This document shows, one piece after another, positions 1 through 7,486 of a DNA stretch of 64,000 nt (position 1 is the stretch's first letter; every line of letters starts with the position of its first letter). Source of the DNA: Streptomyces filamentosus (lineage in GTDB: Bacteria; Actinomycetota; Actinomycetes; Streptomycetales; Streptomycetaceae); the NCBI RefSeq assembly GCF_014654895.1, contig NZ_BNBE01000002.1, positions 1,674,001-1,738,000 on the forward strand. The letters run 5' to 3'. The translations under genes were made by a program, and so were the position numbers. The notes beneath the pieces are model-generated. The model was given only the letters and a program-made list of their open reading frames with translations, did not search any database and had not been told where the DNA came from.

Positions 1-108
1 CCAGTCCAGGGCGGAGCGGATCCCGTCCTCCAGGGACAGCTTCGGCGTCCACCCCAGCAGCTCGGCCGCCCGGTCGCTCTTGGTGCAGCCGCCGGTCACG
101 TCACCGGG
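1..108 (-). pseudogene. C-terminal fragment of an NAD-dependent sugar epimerase/dehydratase, runs off left edge
   Basis: The minus strand reads GDVTGG, then CTKSDRAAELLGW, then PKLSLEDGIRSALDW and continues out of the window. A blend of K-S-D-R-A-A-x-L-L-G-W with a following LEDGI segment is the usual C-terminal end of extended short-chain epimerases such as UDP-glucose 4-epimerase. The Rossmann N-terminus should lie at higher coordinates but is absent: upstream there is only a short open stretch and then the unrelated GFA gene on the other strand. I infer a truncated gene left by a rearrangement. The intact epimerase at 8418-9329 has a different C-terminus, so this is not simply a copy of it. 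Confidence 0.5.
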
Positions 109-201
109 CCACACCAGAGGCGCCAACAACGTCCTGACCATCATGGAGGCGATGACACACTGATGGAACCAACTCGCCTATAACGCCCGGGAGATCACCT
201 T

Positions 202-642
202 ATGAACGCCACCCCCACCGCCAACGCCCAGCGAGTCGAAACAGCTGGGGAGCGCACCGGCGGCTGCCTGTGCAGTCGCATCCGCTTCACCGCTCGGGGT
301 CCGGCAGTCTTTGCCCACACCTGTGCCTGTCCCCACTGTCAAAAGCTCGGTGGCACACCCGTGATGTGGTGGGTGGGCTTCGAGACGGTCACCTGGACCG
401 GGGAGGGCGGCGAGCCGACCTGGTATGAGACCTTCGAAGGCGAGGCGAAGCGCGGCTTCTGCCCGACCTGCGGCGCCCGCTTGGCGGCGATCGACAGCGA
501 CATCCCGGAGATCGGCATCAACGTCACCGCCCTCGACGACACCAGCGGCCCAGACCTCGTGCCGATCCACGCGTCCTTCCGTGACAACGCCGTGCACTGG
601 CTGCCCCCGGTACCGGCAACCGAGCACAACACGGCCGGTTGA
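202..642 (+). CDS. GFA-family zinc protein (glutathione-dependent formaldehyde-activating enzyme-like)
   Basis: A protein of 146 residues with the complete GFA/CENP-V cysteine pattern. CLC lies near residues 22-24, C-x-C-x-x-C near 41-46 and a C-P-T-C zinc knuckle near 90-93, followed by a DIPEIGINVTALDD segment typical of the fold. Members bind structural zinc and were named for S-hydroxymethyl-glutathione formation, but many actinobacterial members have no known substrate, and actinomycetes use mycothiol rather than glutathione. So only the family is certain. The length matches the family norm. The ATG at 202 follows a GGGAG at about 188-192. It stands alone, with no operon partner. Confidence 0.85.
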   Translation: MNATPTANAQRVETAGERTGGCLCSRIRFTARGPAVFAHTCACPHCQKLGGTPVMWWVGFETVTWTGEGGEPTWYETFEGEAKRGFCPTCGARLAAIDSDIPEIGINVTALDDTSGPDLVPIHASFRDNAVHWLPPVPATEHNTAG

Positions 643-1201
643 CCGCCCGTGCACGGGACGGCCACGTCACCTGCTCCCTCGAATGCCTCGGTTGGTGCCG
701 CGGACGCAGGCCCCTGACGCTTCGCCCCAGGTCAGACAGGACTGTCAGTGGCTGCTACCACGACGTGATCGCACTGCTTGCCGGGATGGATGCGGTTGAT
801 GACGAGCATGGTGCCCGTGGCGGTGAGCAGGATGGCGCGGACGCGCTCCGTCATGGGCTTCTCCCTGATGGTCGTGATGGTTCAGTGGGGCATCCAGCCA
901 CCGTCGATGCTCAACGACTATGCGGTGATGAACGATGCGCTAGGGCTGGCGAGGAAAACGATAACTGCGGCGCCACGGTGAACGTGGTTGGGAGCCGAGG
1001 TGGATGGAGATCCGGTCGCCGAGGGTGAGGTGGGCGCCGTCCCCGGCCGTCCGCAGCGAGGCATCGCCTGCTGGAACACTCCGGCCGGATCGACGTGTCC
1101 AACCCTCGGCTGGCCTTCCGCCGCGTAACCCACGACCACCTCCCTGGCGGCTGGGCCACCGAGGCGGCCACGATCCCCACCGCCTGGCGCCCGCCCGCGC
1201 T
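643..1201. other. gene-poor gap
   Basis: No open frame here has convincing codon bias, a ribosome site or a recognisable domain. A plus-strand stretch at about 1050-1200 reads as protein-like (RLLEHSGRIDVSNPRL and on) without a start and then closes. It may be the tail of a decayed gene, but it is too short to name. Confidence 0.4.
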
Positions 1202-1762
1202 TCAGAACCAGCCCGGCTCCACGATCTCCTCGCCCTCCCCTTGAGGGACCTCGAACCGGGCGAAGAAGTCGCCCAGGGCTTCCGGCGTCACCAGCAACGA
1301 GTTCGCGTCCCCGCGCTCGTTGCGCTCCGCGAGTCGCCGCAGCAACTCTTCACTCCCGACCGGGAAGTACAGCAGCCTCCACCGCCCGCCGGCCGACTCC
1401 ACCAGCTCCTTCAACGCCTCGCGGTCCTTGCGCGGCCACAGTCCGTGGTCCCACACCACATCCCGGCCCTCCGCGACCAGCTCCGCCAACCGTCGGTGCA
1501 TCTCGTCGACGACCGGGGCCTCCTTCTCGAAGTAGGTGTCCTCCCGGTAGTCCACGCCGTATCGGCCGTGCCGTTCGAAGACCACCTCGTCCACCGACAG
1601 CCGCACCGCGCCCCGGGGCTCCAGCACCCGCTGGGCGTACGTCGTCTTGCCCGAGCCGGTGAGACCCACCAGCAGGAACACCACCGGAGTCCCGCCCTCG
1701 GCCACCGCCCACTCCCTCCACTGTCTCCCGCGTTCCGCGGCAGTCTGCCACCGCCGACCCAC
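1202..1762 (-). CDS. P-loop kinase/zeta-toxin-like ATPase
   Basis: A protein of 186 residues with a clear Walker A, GLTGSGKTTYAQRVL, near residues 33-47, preceded by a hydrophobic strand VVFLLV. An LSVDEVVFERHG segment follows (lid or substrate acidic residue), then VVWDHGLW as a Walker B-like strand. A later LRRLAERNERG helix provides basic lid residues. This is the compact predicted-kinase fold (COG0645, zeta/chloramphenicol phosphotransferase-like). The substrate is unknown. The GTG at 1762 is used, but a slightly shorter start is possible because no strong ribosome site is visible. It is divergent from the small broken ORF at 1807. No antitoxin-like partner is evident, so I do not call it a toxin. 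Confidence 0.75.
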   Translation of the reverse strand: MGRRWQTAAERGRQWREWAVAEGGTPVVFLLVGLTGSGKTTYAQRVLEPRGAVRLSVDEVVFERHGRYGVDYREDTYFEKEAPVVDEMHRRLAELVAEGRDVVWDHGLWPRKDREALKELVESAGGRWRLLYFPVGSEELLRRLAERNERGDANSLLVTPEALGDFFARFEVPQGEGEEIVEPGWF

Positions 1763-1806
1763 CCGGATCTCGTGGAACCAGCCACCGCCACCCGAAGGAG
1801 CCGCCC

Positions 1807-1967
1807 GTGTCCCCCGTACTCGCCCGCGCGCTACGCGCCTATGTCCGCCACGGCCCCGGCACCCTCACCAAACCCAGCTCGTCGACCGCTTCCTTGACGA
1901 GCACCTGCGCACCCGGCCGTGGCGCACCACCGTCCGGCTGCGAACCGGCGAAGTCATCCAGCGCTAG
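1807..1967 (+). pseudogene. short ORF broken by a one-base frameshift
   Basis: A GTG at 1807, five bases after GGAG (1798-1801), opens VSPVLARALRAYVRHGPGTLTK. In that frame the following residues turn into serine/proline noise. Shifting by one base at about 1871-1873 restores a natural-looking end, QLVDRFLDEHLRTRPW then RTTVRLRTGEVIQR and a TAG at 1965. I read this as one 50-odd residue protein with a single-base frameshift, or a base-call error in the ACCAAACCC run. The function is unknown. It sits between two P-loop kinase genes. Confidence 0.4.
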
Positions 1968-2064
1968 CAATCCGTCAGCCTGGCCTCATGGCCCTCCGGC
2001 TCCGCACACGGCAACCTTGGACCGATGCTCTGCGCCCCGCCGCCACCCTCCTCGGAGTCCACCC

Positions 2065-2643
2065 GTGCCCATCCGACCCCCGACCCTGGCCGTGGTCAGC
2101 GGCCCGCCAGCGACCGGGAAGACCACTCTCGCCCGGGAACTTGCACGGTCCCTGGGCTGCCCCGCCATCCTGCGTGACGAGATCAAGCAAGGGATGGTCA
2201 TGAACCATCCCGGTCACGACGCCGACGAGAACGACCCGCTCAACATTCCGGCCCTGGAGGCGTTCTTCGCGGCGATCACCGTCCTCCTGCGGGCCGGCAC
2301 CACAGTCGTCGCCGAAGCTGCCTTCCAGGACCGCCTCTGGCGCCCAGGACTGGAGCCGCTCACGGGGCTCGCCGATCCCCGGATCATCCGGTGCACCACC
2401 CCAGCGCCGACCATCGCCCAACGCATCACCGACCGAGCCCGTACCGAGAGCCACCGAGTCGCTCACGGCGACAAGGCCCTGCTCGCCGACATGGCGGCCG
2501 GCGTGTACGACCCCGATCAGTTCGTCCCCATCAGCCTGGACGCCCCGAAGCTACTGGTGGACACCTCAGACGGCTACGCGCCCGGCATGGCGGAGATCCA
2601 GAGATTCGTGCTGCGAACGGTTCCCGAGAAGGGAGCAAGCTGA
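2065..2643 (+). CDS. AAA/P-loop small-molecule kinase
   Basis: A protein of about 192 residues opening VPIRPPTLAVVSGPPATGKTT, with Walker A GPPATGKTTLA near residues 13-23. A DEIKQG acidic/basic pair follows, then VVAEAAFQDRLWRPGL as the Walker B-like strand, and basic lid residues in QRITDRARTESHR. The fold is that of the predicted kinases related to the gene at 1202, and the two may be distant relatives. The frame is open upstream to 1807 but the extra residues look non-coding. The GTG at 2065 has GGAG at 2054-2057 with seven-base spacing, so I chose it. The substrate is unknown. Confidence 0.75.
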   Translation: MPIRPPTLAVVSGPPATGKTTLARELARSLGCPAILRDEIKQGMVMNHPGHDADENDPLNIPALEAFFAAITVLLRAGTTVVAEAAFQDRLWRPGLEPLTGLADPRIIRCTTPAPTIAQRITDRARTESHRVAHGDKALLADMAAGVYDPDQFVPISLDAPKLLVDTSDGYAPGMAEIQRFVLRTVPEKGAS

Positions 2644-2825
2644 CGCTCTCATGGTGACCGCTCTCACCCCACAGGGGCGCCTATGGGCCAGCCAACGCGC
2701 GTAATCGGAAGTCCTCAGGGGGCGGGAGGCGTAGGGTCAGGGGTGAGGTTCCGCCGCATCCCCCGTCGGCGGGACCTCTTTGGCTTCTGGCCGGTGTGGC
2801 GGCGCTGGTAGCACCGTGGTGTTCG

Positions 2826-3074
2826 TCAGCCAGGAGGCACGGGATCTGTCGCCGTCACCAAGGTGATGCGCTCAGCGCAGACGGACGCGTCTCCCGACCG
2901 GTGCCCCGGCTCGAACACCGCGACGGTGTAGCTGGCGATGCCGGAGGGCAGCTGCAGGAACATGTCGTTGATGCGCGACCTGGTGTGTTCCAGGGCGTCG
3001 GACGCACGGGGTTGATCAACGGTCAGCATGCGCGGGCCGATGCCGGGGATGTCCACCTCGACGTTCCACTTCAC
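2826..3074 (-). CDS. small hypothetical protein
   Basis: An 82-residue reading frame (VKWNVEVDIPGIGPRML at the start) with alternating hydrophobic positions suggesting a small alpha/beta fold, and good codon bias. It begins with GTG at 3074, 22 bases after the stop of the GNAT gene, so it is probably the third cistron of the 5012-to-2826 operon. No domain is recognised and there is no transmembrane segment or signal peptide. The gap 2644-2825 holds nothing recognisable. Confidence 0.6.
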   Translation of the reverse strand: MKWNVEVDIPGIGPRMLTVDQPRASDALEHTRSRINDMFLQLPSGIASYTVAVFEPGHRSGDASVCAERITLVTATDPVPPG

Positions 3075-3096
3075 GCAGCCATTCTGGCAGTCCGAG

Positions 3097-3621
3097 CTAT
3101 GTGAGCAGGTCGGTGTGCGAGTGGCGCACCGCGGGTTGCAGGACGATCTTCTTCAGAGCCCGGTTGATGTCGGGGTTGCGACCGGGGACGTACGAACGCA
3201 CCGGCGTGTAGCCGCATGCGGTGTACAGGGCGAGGGCTGCGATGTTGTGGACACCGGTCTCCAGCAGAACCTCGGTGTGGCCGCGACCGAGTAGATCTTG
3301 CTCGAGCGCGGCGAGGATCCGGCGGCCGACCCCTTTCCCGCGGGCGGCCGGGGCCACGTACATCCGCTTGATCTCGGCTGTCGAGGGGCCGAGGGTGCGC
3401 CAGCCTCCGCAGGCGAGGGCTGGTCCGTCTTCGAGGCGGGCGAGGAGGAACTGGCCGTTGGGGGCGTCGAATTCCGCGCTGTCTGTGGCCTCGGGGTCGT
3501 CGGCGGTGCCGTAGGTGGCCAGCTGCTCCTGGTGGAGGGCTCGGGTGAGGGCGCGGGCGTCGGCGGTGCCGTACGGGACGGCGGCGAGCGTCCACTGAAA
3601 GCCGGCCTGGAGCAGCGTCAT
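3097..3621 (-). CDS. GNAT-family N-acetyltransferase
   Basis: A protein of 174 residues (MTLLQAGFQWTLAAV). It carries the acetyl-CoA site: the strand IKRMYVAPAARGKGVGRRIL gives the V-x-P-x-x-R-G-x-G-x-G/A pyrophosphate loop, and NIAALALYTACGYTPV gives the motif B N-x-x-A-x-x-L-Y-x-x-x-G-F/Y. Such enzymes transfer acetyl from acetyl-CoA to an amine or protein, but the acceptor cannot be read. ATG at 3621 overlaps the upstream regulator's TGA as ATGA, so the two are translationally coupled. An open extension upstream lies inside that gene and is rejected. Confidence 0.88.
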   Translation of the reverse strand: MTLLQAGFQWTLAAVPYGTADARALTRALHQEQLATYGTADDPEATDSAEFDAPNGQFLLARLEDGPALACGGWRTLGPSTAEIKRMYVAPAARGKGVGRRILAALEQDLLGRGHTEVLLETGVHNIAALALYTACGYTPVRSYVPGRNPDINRALKKIVLQPAVRHSHTDLLT

Positions 3622-5012
3622 GGTGTCGATAGTGCCGTGTGGAGAGCGTCCAGCGCATCCCCGTGCCCGGCGGCGCGCAGTTGCCGACCGGCGGCTGCAC
3701 GGACTCCGGTGAGGAGGGTGCGACATCGGATGGACTGGACCTGCGGGAGGGTGGTGGTCAGGGCGGTGATCCAGTGGGCGGTGGCTTCGGTGTCCCGGGC
3801 CCCGATGCTGGCGCGGACGAGGTGGATTCCGTGGAGGAGACCGGATCGACGATAGCCGGTGGCCGTTCCCTGGGCGGCGATCGGGTTCAAGAGCTGGGCG
3901 GCCTCCTTGAGCAGGAGAGAGCGTCGCCCCCGAGCGTGGCTGGCGAGATCGACGAGTGCCTGGCCCGACTCGGCGTCAATCTGCTGGGGGGTGAAGTAGT
4001 AGAGGGAGGGCGGGTCGTCGCTGTGGCGTTGGCCGATCAATTGCCGGCATCGGTCAGTGGCCCGGCGGAAGGCGTCCAGGTCCCCGGCGGCAGCCTGGGC
4101 GGTAGCGAGACGCCCCCACGCCCGGGCCTGGACCAGTGGGACGGCCTTGGCGGAGTGTTCTACCGCGGCGTGAGCGAAGCGCAGGGCCAGGCTCGGGTTG
4201 CTGCCAGCGGCGTGCTGGTAGGCGAGCATGCCGAGGGCGTTGGAGACCGTGGTGGTGTCGCCGGCGGCGCGCGCGATCCGGATGGCCAGGAGCTGGTAAC
4301 GGTGGCCAGCAGGGTCCAGGCCCGCGTCGAAGCTCATCCAGCCAGCGAGCTGTGCGGCGCTGGCGGCGTACCGGAGGAGCCGGTTGCCGGTGGCTGCGTT
4401 GTAGCGGCCGGTGTGGATGAGGGTCAGGGCCTCGTGCAGGGCGATGCGGGCTTGGCGCTGACTCAGGGGCCCCCCGCCGGTGCGGTCGTCGAGGCGTCGC
4501 AGTGCGGCGAGCTGCTCGAAGAGCATGTCGACGAACTCGGGGGCGACGTGGTTGCCGTCTCCCCGGCCGGGAGCGGGAGGGGCGGGGGCTTGGCGGGTGG
4601 CGTCCCACACGGCCGCGGTGAGGTGCTCGGCGGCGGCTGAGTGGACGAGTGCGGGCTCGACGGCGCCGCTGGTCCACTCGGACGCGGTGCGCAGCACGTG
4701 TTCGAGTGGAAGGGGGCCGAGCAAGTCTTCGGTCTCGGCGGCCTCGGTGGCGGGTTGGTCAAGGCCCCACAGCTGCGCGGAGGTGTAGCGCAGGCCTGTC
4801 GCCTCTGTCAGGACGACCGCCACGACGTCGCGCACGGCGGCGGAACGGGGCCGGTGCCCGCGCAGCCACTTGTAGCCCGCGGTCAGGTCTACCGGAGGCT
4901 GGCCCATGGCGTTCAGCCGCGGGTTGATGGCTTTCACCAGCCCGCGGGCCGACCACTTGGCGCGGTCCAGGGCGTCGGCGAGCACGGACGAGGGGACGAG
5001 ATCAGTCACCAC
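3618..5012 (-). CDS. actinobacterial regulator with TPR-like C-terminus (XRE/Tat-associated family)
   Basis: A protein of about 464 residues. The first 80 (SVLADALDRAKWSARGL, then WLRGHRPRSAAVRDVVAVVL) match the DNA-binding-like head of Streptomyces regulators that lack a full XRE motif. Residues about 150-460 are a run of paired helices resembling TPR repeats (ARIALHEALTLIHTGRYNAATG, RYQLLAIRIARAAGDTTT). I chose GTG 5012 because TACCGT lies at 5024-5019 with six bases between, the leaderless arrangement seen at other genes here. GTG 5030 is the longer alternative. It is coupled to the GNAT gene. The role is inferred to be a transcriptional regulator. Confidence 0.75.
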   Translation of the reverse strand: MVTDLVPSSVLADALDRAKWSARGLVKAINPRLNAMGQPPVDLTAGYKWLRGHRPRSAAVRDVVAVVLTEATGLRYTSAQLWGLDQPATEAAETEDLLGPLPLEHVLRTASEWTSGAVEPALVHSAAAEHLTAAVWDATRQAPAPPAPGRGDGNHVAPEFVDMLFEQLAALRRLDDRTGGGPLSQRQARIALHEALTLIHTGRYNAATGNRLLRYAASAAQLAGWMSFDAGLDPAGHRYQLLAIRIARAAGDTTTVSNALGMLAYQHAAGSNPSLALRFAHAAVEHSAKAVPLVQARAWGRLATAQAAAGDLDAFRRATDRCRQLIGQRHSDDPPSLYYFTPQQIDAESGQALVDLASHARGRRSLLLKEAAQLLNPIAAQGTATGYRRSGLLHGIHLVRASIGARDTEATAHWITALTTTLPQVQSIRCRTLLTGVRAAAGRQLRAAGHGDALDALHTALSTP

Positions 5013-5018
5013 GCCATG

Positions 5019-5096
5019 ACGGTAGGTCACAAGCTGTGAGCGTGGGAGGTTTCACGGGATTTCACACTTCCGGTGAACGCTTCACGTCCTTCACGG
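5019..5096 (-). promoter_or_regulatory. leaderless promoter plus GTGAA repeat array
   Basis: On the minus strand TACCGT (5024-5019) stands six bases before GTG 5012, as expected for a -10 box of a leaderless message. Just upstream the pentamer GTGAA (TTCAC on plus) occurs at 5051, 5061, 5081 and 5090, with an inverted copy at 5072-5076. The first two are ten bases apart and the last pair nine, roughly one helical turn. This is a plausible binding array for the regulator encoded next to it. Confidence 0.4.
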
Positions 5097-5175
5097 CCCG
5101 AGCGTCTACAGGGTGGGGATGGTGGGCTGGGACGATGCCGTTCCTCCTGCTCCTTCACATCGCGCGGTGGCCTTC

Positions 5176-5652
5176 ATGATTCCTGAGTACGTTGCCGAAC
5201 TCCGCTCCTTGGTCGGCCCTGACCACCGGCTCTGGCTGCCGGGGGTGAACGCGGTCGTTCTCGACGAGGGGCGGGTGCTGTTGCACCGTCGCTCCGACAC
5301 CGGGGACTGGTCGATCCTGAGCGGCATCCTCGACCCGGGCGAGGAGCCGGCGGCCGGGGTGGTGCGCGAGGTGGCGGAGGAGACCGGGATCCGGGTGGTG
5401 GTCGAACGCCTCGCCGGGGTGACGGTCTCCCCGCCGGTGGTGCACGCCAACGGGCACCGGGCGCAGTACTTGGAGCTGGTCTTCGCGTGCCGTCCGGACA
5501 GGCCGGGCCAGGTGGCCCGGGTCGCGGATGACGAGTCGCTGGAGGTCGGCTGGTTCGAGGTGGACGCGTTGCCGCCGATGCGGGCGCGGACCGGCGAGTT
5601 GCTCAGGCTCGGCCTGGAGGAGCGGGAGCGGGCGTGGTTCCGGCCGGCGTGA
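5176..5652 (+). CDS. Nudix hydrolase
   Basis: A protein of about 158 residues from MIPEYVAELRSLVG. It has the whole Nudix box: G-I-L-D-P-G-E-E at the start and REVAEETGIRV at the end, i.e. G-x5-E-x7-R-E-V-x-E-E-x-G-I. WLPGVNAVVLDEGRVLLHRR lies before it. These enzymes hydrolyse nucleoside diphosphates linked to another moiety and need Mg bound by the E residues. The N-terminus resembles Streptomyces relatives that begin near this ATG; an in-frame ATG at 5113 would add 21 residues of poor character. Its 3' end overlaps the PIG-L gene by 50 bases, tail to tail. Confidence 0.85.
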   Translation: MIPEYVAELRSLVGPDHRLWLPGVNAVVLDEGRVLLHRRSDTGDWSILSGILDPGEEPAAGVVREVAEETGIRVVVERLAGVTVSPPVVHANGHRAQYLELVFACRPDRPGQVARVADDESLEVGWFEVDALPPMRARTGELLRLGLEERERAWFRPA

Positions 5653-6331
5653 GGACGGTGTGCCTCAGCACTTCGAACGCTTCCGCGGCGTCGTGGCCGA
5701 TCTGGGCACCGCGCAGCCGGGCTGCGGCCAGTACCGCTTCCGGGGAGCGGGTGTGCGGCCAGGGCCGCATCTCCGTGGCGTACACCTCCAGGGCCTTCTC
5801 CTTGACGGCCAGCGCGTGGGGGGTGATGGGCTGGAACCAGGTCGGGTGGAAGGGGCGTTGGGGCGCCCATTCGGTGGCGGAGCGGACTTCCCAGGCAAGG
5901 ACCGTGGTGACCGGGCAGCCGGGCTGGGGCCGGGTGGCCGCGGCGACGGCCTCGGCGGTGATGCGGTGGTCCAGGGACAGGTCGGCGCTGCTGTGGGTGT
6001 AGACGATGTCGGGCTGCCAGGTCCGGACGGCGTTTTCGACGGCCTGGGTGATCTTCAGCCTGGGCACGGTGTCGAAGGCGTTGTCGTCGAAGACGGCGAT
6101 CTCGGCCTGGGCGTTGTAGAGGGTGGCGGCCCGGTGGACGCAGGCGCTGCGGTGGGCGAAGGCCTGGTCGGGGTCGTGTCCGGGGCGGCTGGTGGAGCTG
6201 GCGCTGAGCACCAGGATCCGTACCCGGTCCCCGGCGGCGGCGTGCTCGGCGAGCGTGCCGCCGGCGCCCAGGGTCTCGTCGTCGGCGTGGGCGGCGACGG
6301 CCAGCACGGTGCGGGCGGTGGCGGTGTTCAT
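5603..6331 (-). CDS. PIG-L family deacetylase
   Basis: A protein of 242 residues beginning MNTATARTVLAVAAHADDETLG. The metal motif is A-H-A-D-D-E (usual form A-H-P-D-D-E) near residues 14-19. The second motif H-S-S-A-D-L-S-L-D-H-R lies near 127-137, matching the HxxDxxxDHR zinc site of LmbE/MshB enzymes that remove N-acetyl groups from GlcNAc-type sugars. The Ala for Pro change is mild. It is divergent from the acyltransferase gene at 6398 (66 bp between), and the pair could act on one amino sugar, removing one acyl group and adding another. That pairing is an inference. Confidence 0.88.
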   Translation of the reverse strand: MNTATARTVLAVAAHADDETLGAGGTLAEHAAAGDRVRILVLSASSTSRPGHDPDQAFAHRSACVHRAATLYNAQAEIAVFDDNAFDTVPRLKITQAVENAVRTWQPDIVYTHSSADLSLDHRITAEAVAAATRPQPGCPVTTVLAWEVRSATEWAPQRPFHPTWFQPITPHALAVKEKALEVYATEMRPWPHTRSPEAVLAAARLRGAQIGHDAAEAFEVLRHTVLTPAGTTPAPAPPGRA

Positions 6332-6397
6332 GGGGCTCCTGTCGGCGGATCGGTTCGGGTCGCGTCGCGGCCCGCTGGAGAAGGGGTGGGAACTGTT

Positions 6398-7486
6398 ATG
6401 CGGGAGGCGTGCTTTCCCGGTGTCGAGCTGCGGGTGGGCCGGATGGAGATCGGCGAGGGGGTGCGGATCGGTGAGGGCACGGTGATCGTGGCCGACGACC
6501 TGGTCCTGGGTGCCGGGGCGGTGATCGGGCCGGGCTGCGACCTGCGTTCGGCGCGTCTGGAGTTCGGCCCCGGGGTCCGGGTCGGCGAGGGTGGCCGGTG
6601 GCTGGTCGCGGACCTGGCCCGGCTGGGAGCCGGGACGGTCGTCGACGCGGGCGCCGAGGTGGTGTGCCGGGAGCTGACGATCGCCGAGGGCACCTACGTG
6701 GGGCACCGGTTGCGGATCGGCGCGGGGGCGACGATGGAGGAGCGCTCGCTGGTTCGGATCGGGGCCCGGTGCCAGATCGCCCCGGACGTGACCTTGAACT
6801 GCACGGAGCCGGTCGTGATCGGTGACGAGGTGGGCATCAGCGCCCAGGTGGCGGTCTTCACCCACGGCTACCACGCCGGGCACCCGGTCCGCGACGGGCA
6901 CGCGGCGGCGTTCGCCGGCGTCGGGGTCGAGGACGGGGTGTGGCTGGGCTTCCGGTCGGTGCTGCTGCCCGGAGTACGGGTGGGGGCGGGCACCGTGGTC
7001 GCCGCGAGCGCCACGGTGACCCGGCCGCTGCCCGCCAGGGTGCTCGCGGCCGGCGTGCCCGCGACGGTCAAGCGCCACCTTCAGCCGCGGGCCCTGGACG
7101 CGACGCAACGGCGCGAGATGGTGTCCGCCCTGGTGGAGGGCTGGATCGAGCGCCTGGCGTTCAAGGGCCTGGCGGTGCGCTCGGTGCCGGGCGGTGAGGG
7201 CCGGGCCGGATGGGAGGTGACGGGCCGGGGCGGACGCTGGTCGGTCCTCCTTACGGTCGGCGCCGGGGAGGTGAGCGTCGAACTTCGGCCGGACGGCGGC
7301 GAGATGGTGGTGTTCGGGTTCGGTGAGCCGCTGACGGTGCGCGGGGTGTTGGATGAGCTCGGGCATGATCTGCGCGATCACTGCCGCAGGGCGACGTGGC
7401 TGTTCCCGTACGAATCGAACAGCCAGGGCCTGATGCCGCAGCGGTTCGCGCGGCTGCTGGACGGCGCCGGTCACGGGCCGGCCTGA
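6398..7486 (+). CDS. left-handed beta-helix (hexapeptide) acyltransferase with C-terminal extension
   Basis: A protein of 362 residues. From about residue 15 to 230 it is a run of hexapeptide repeats ([LIV]-G-x4), for example IGEGVRIGEGTVIVADDLVL and VGAGTVVAASATVT, ending VLAAGVPATVKRHL, the usual tail of sugar O/N-acetyltransferases. FTHGYHAGHPV supplies a catalytic-type histidine. Residues 230-362 form an added domain of unknown type (EGWIERLAFKGLAV onwards). ATG 6398 follows GGAG at 6377-6380 and an A/G-rich stretch. Acyl-CoA is the expected donor and the acceptor sugar is unknown. It faces the PIG-L gene divergently and overlaps the next gene by 16 bases at its end. Confidence 0.82.
   Translation: MREACFPGVELRVGRMEIGEGVRIGEGTVIVADDLVLGAGAVIGPGCDLRSARLEFGPGVRVGEGGRWLVADLARLGAGTVVDAGAEVVCRELTIAEGTYVGHRLRIGAGATMEERSLVRIGARCQIAPDVTLNCTEPVVIGDEVGISAQVAVFTHGYHAGHPVRDGHAAAFAGVGVEDGVWLGFRSVLLPGVRVGAGTVVAASATVTRPLPARVLAAGVPATVKRHLQPRALDATQRREMVSALVEGWIERLAFKGLAVRSVPGGEGRAGWEVTGRGGRWSVLLTVGAGEVSVELRPDGGEMVVFGFGEPLTVRGVLDELGHDLRDHCRRATWLFPYESNSQGLMPQRFARLLDGAGHGPA

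Noticed and set aside
1202..2643. Zeta-toxin/epsilon-antitoxin pair
   Set aside because: Both large genes are P-loop kinases and no antitoxin-like small gene is recognisable.
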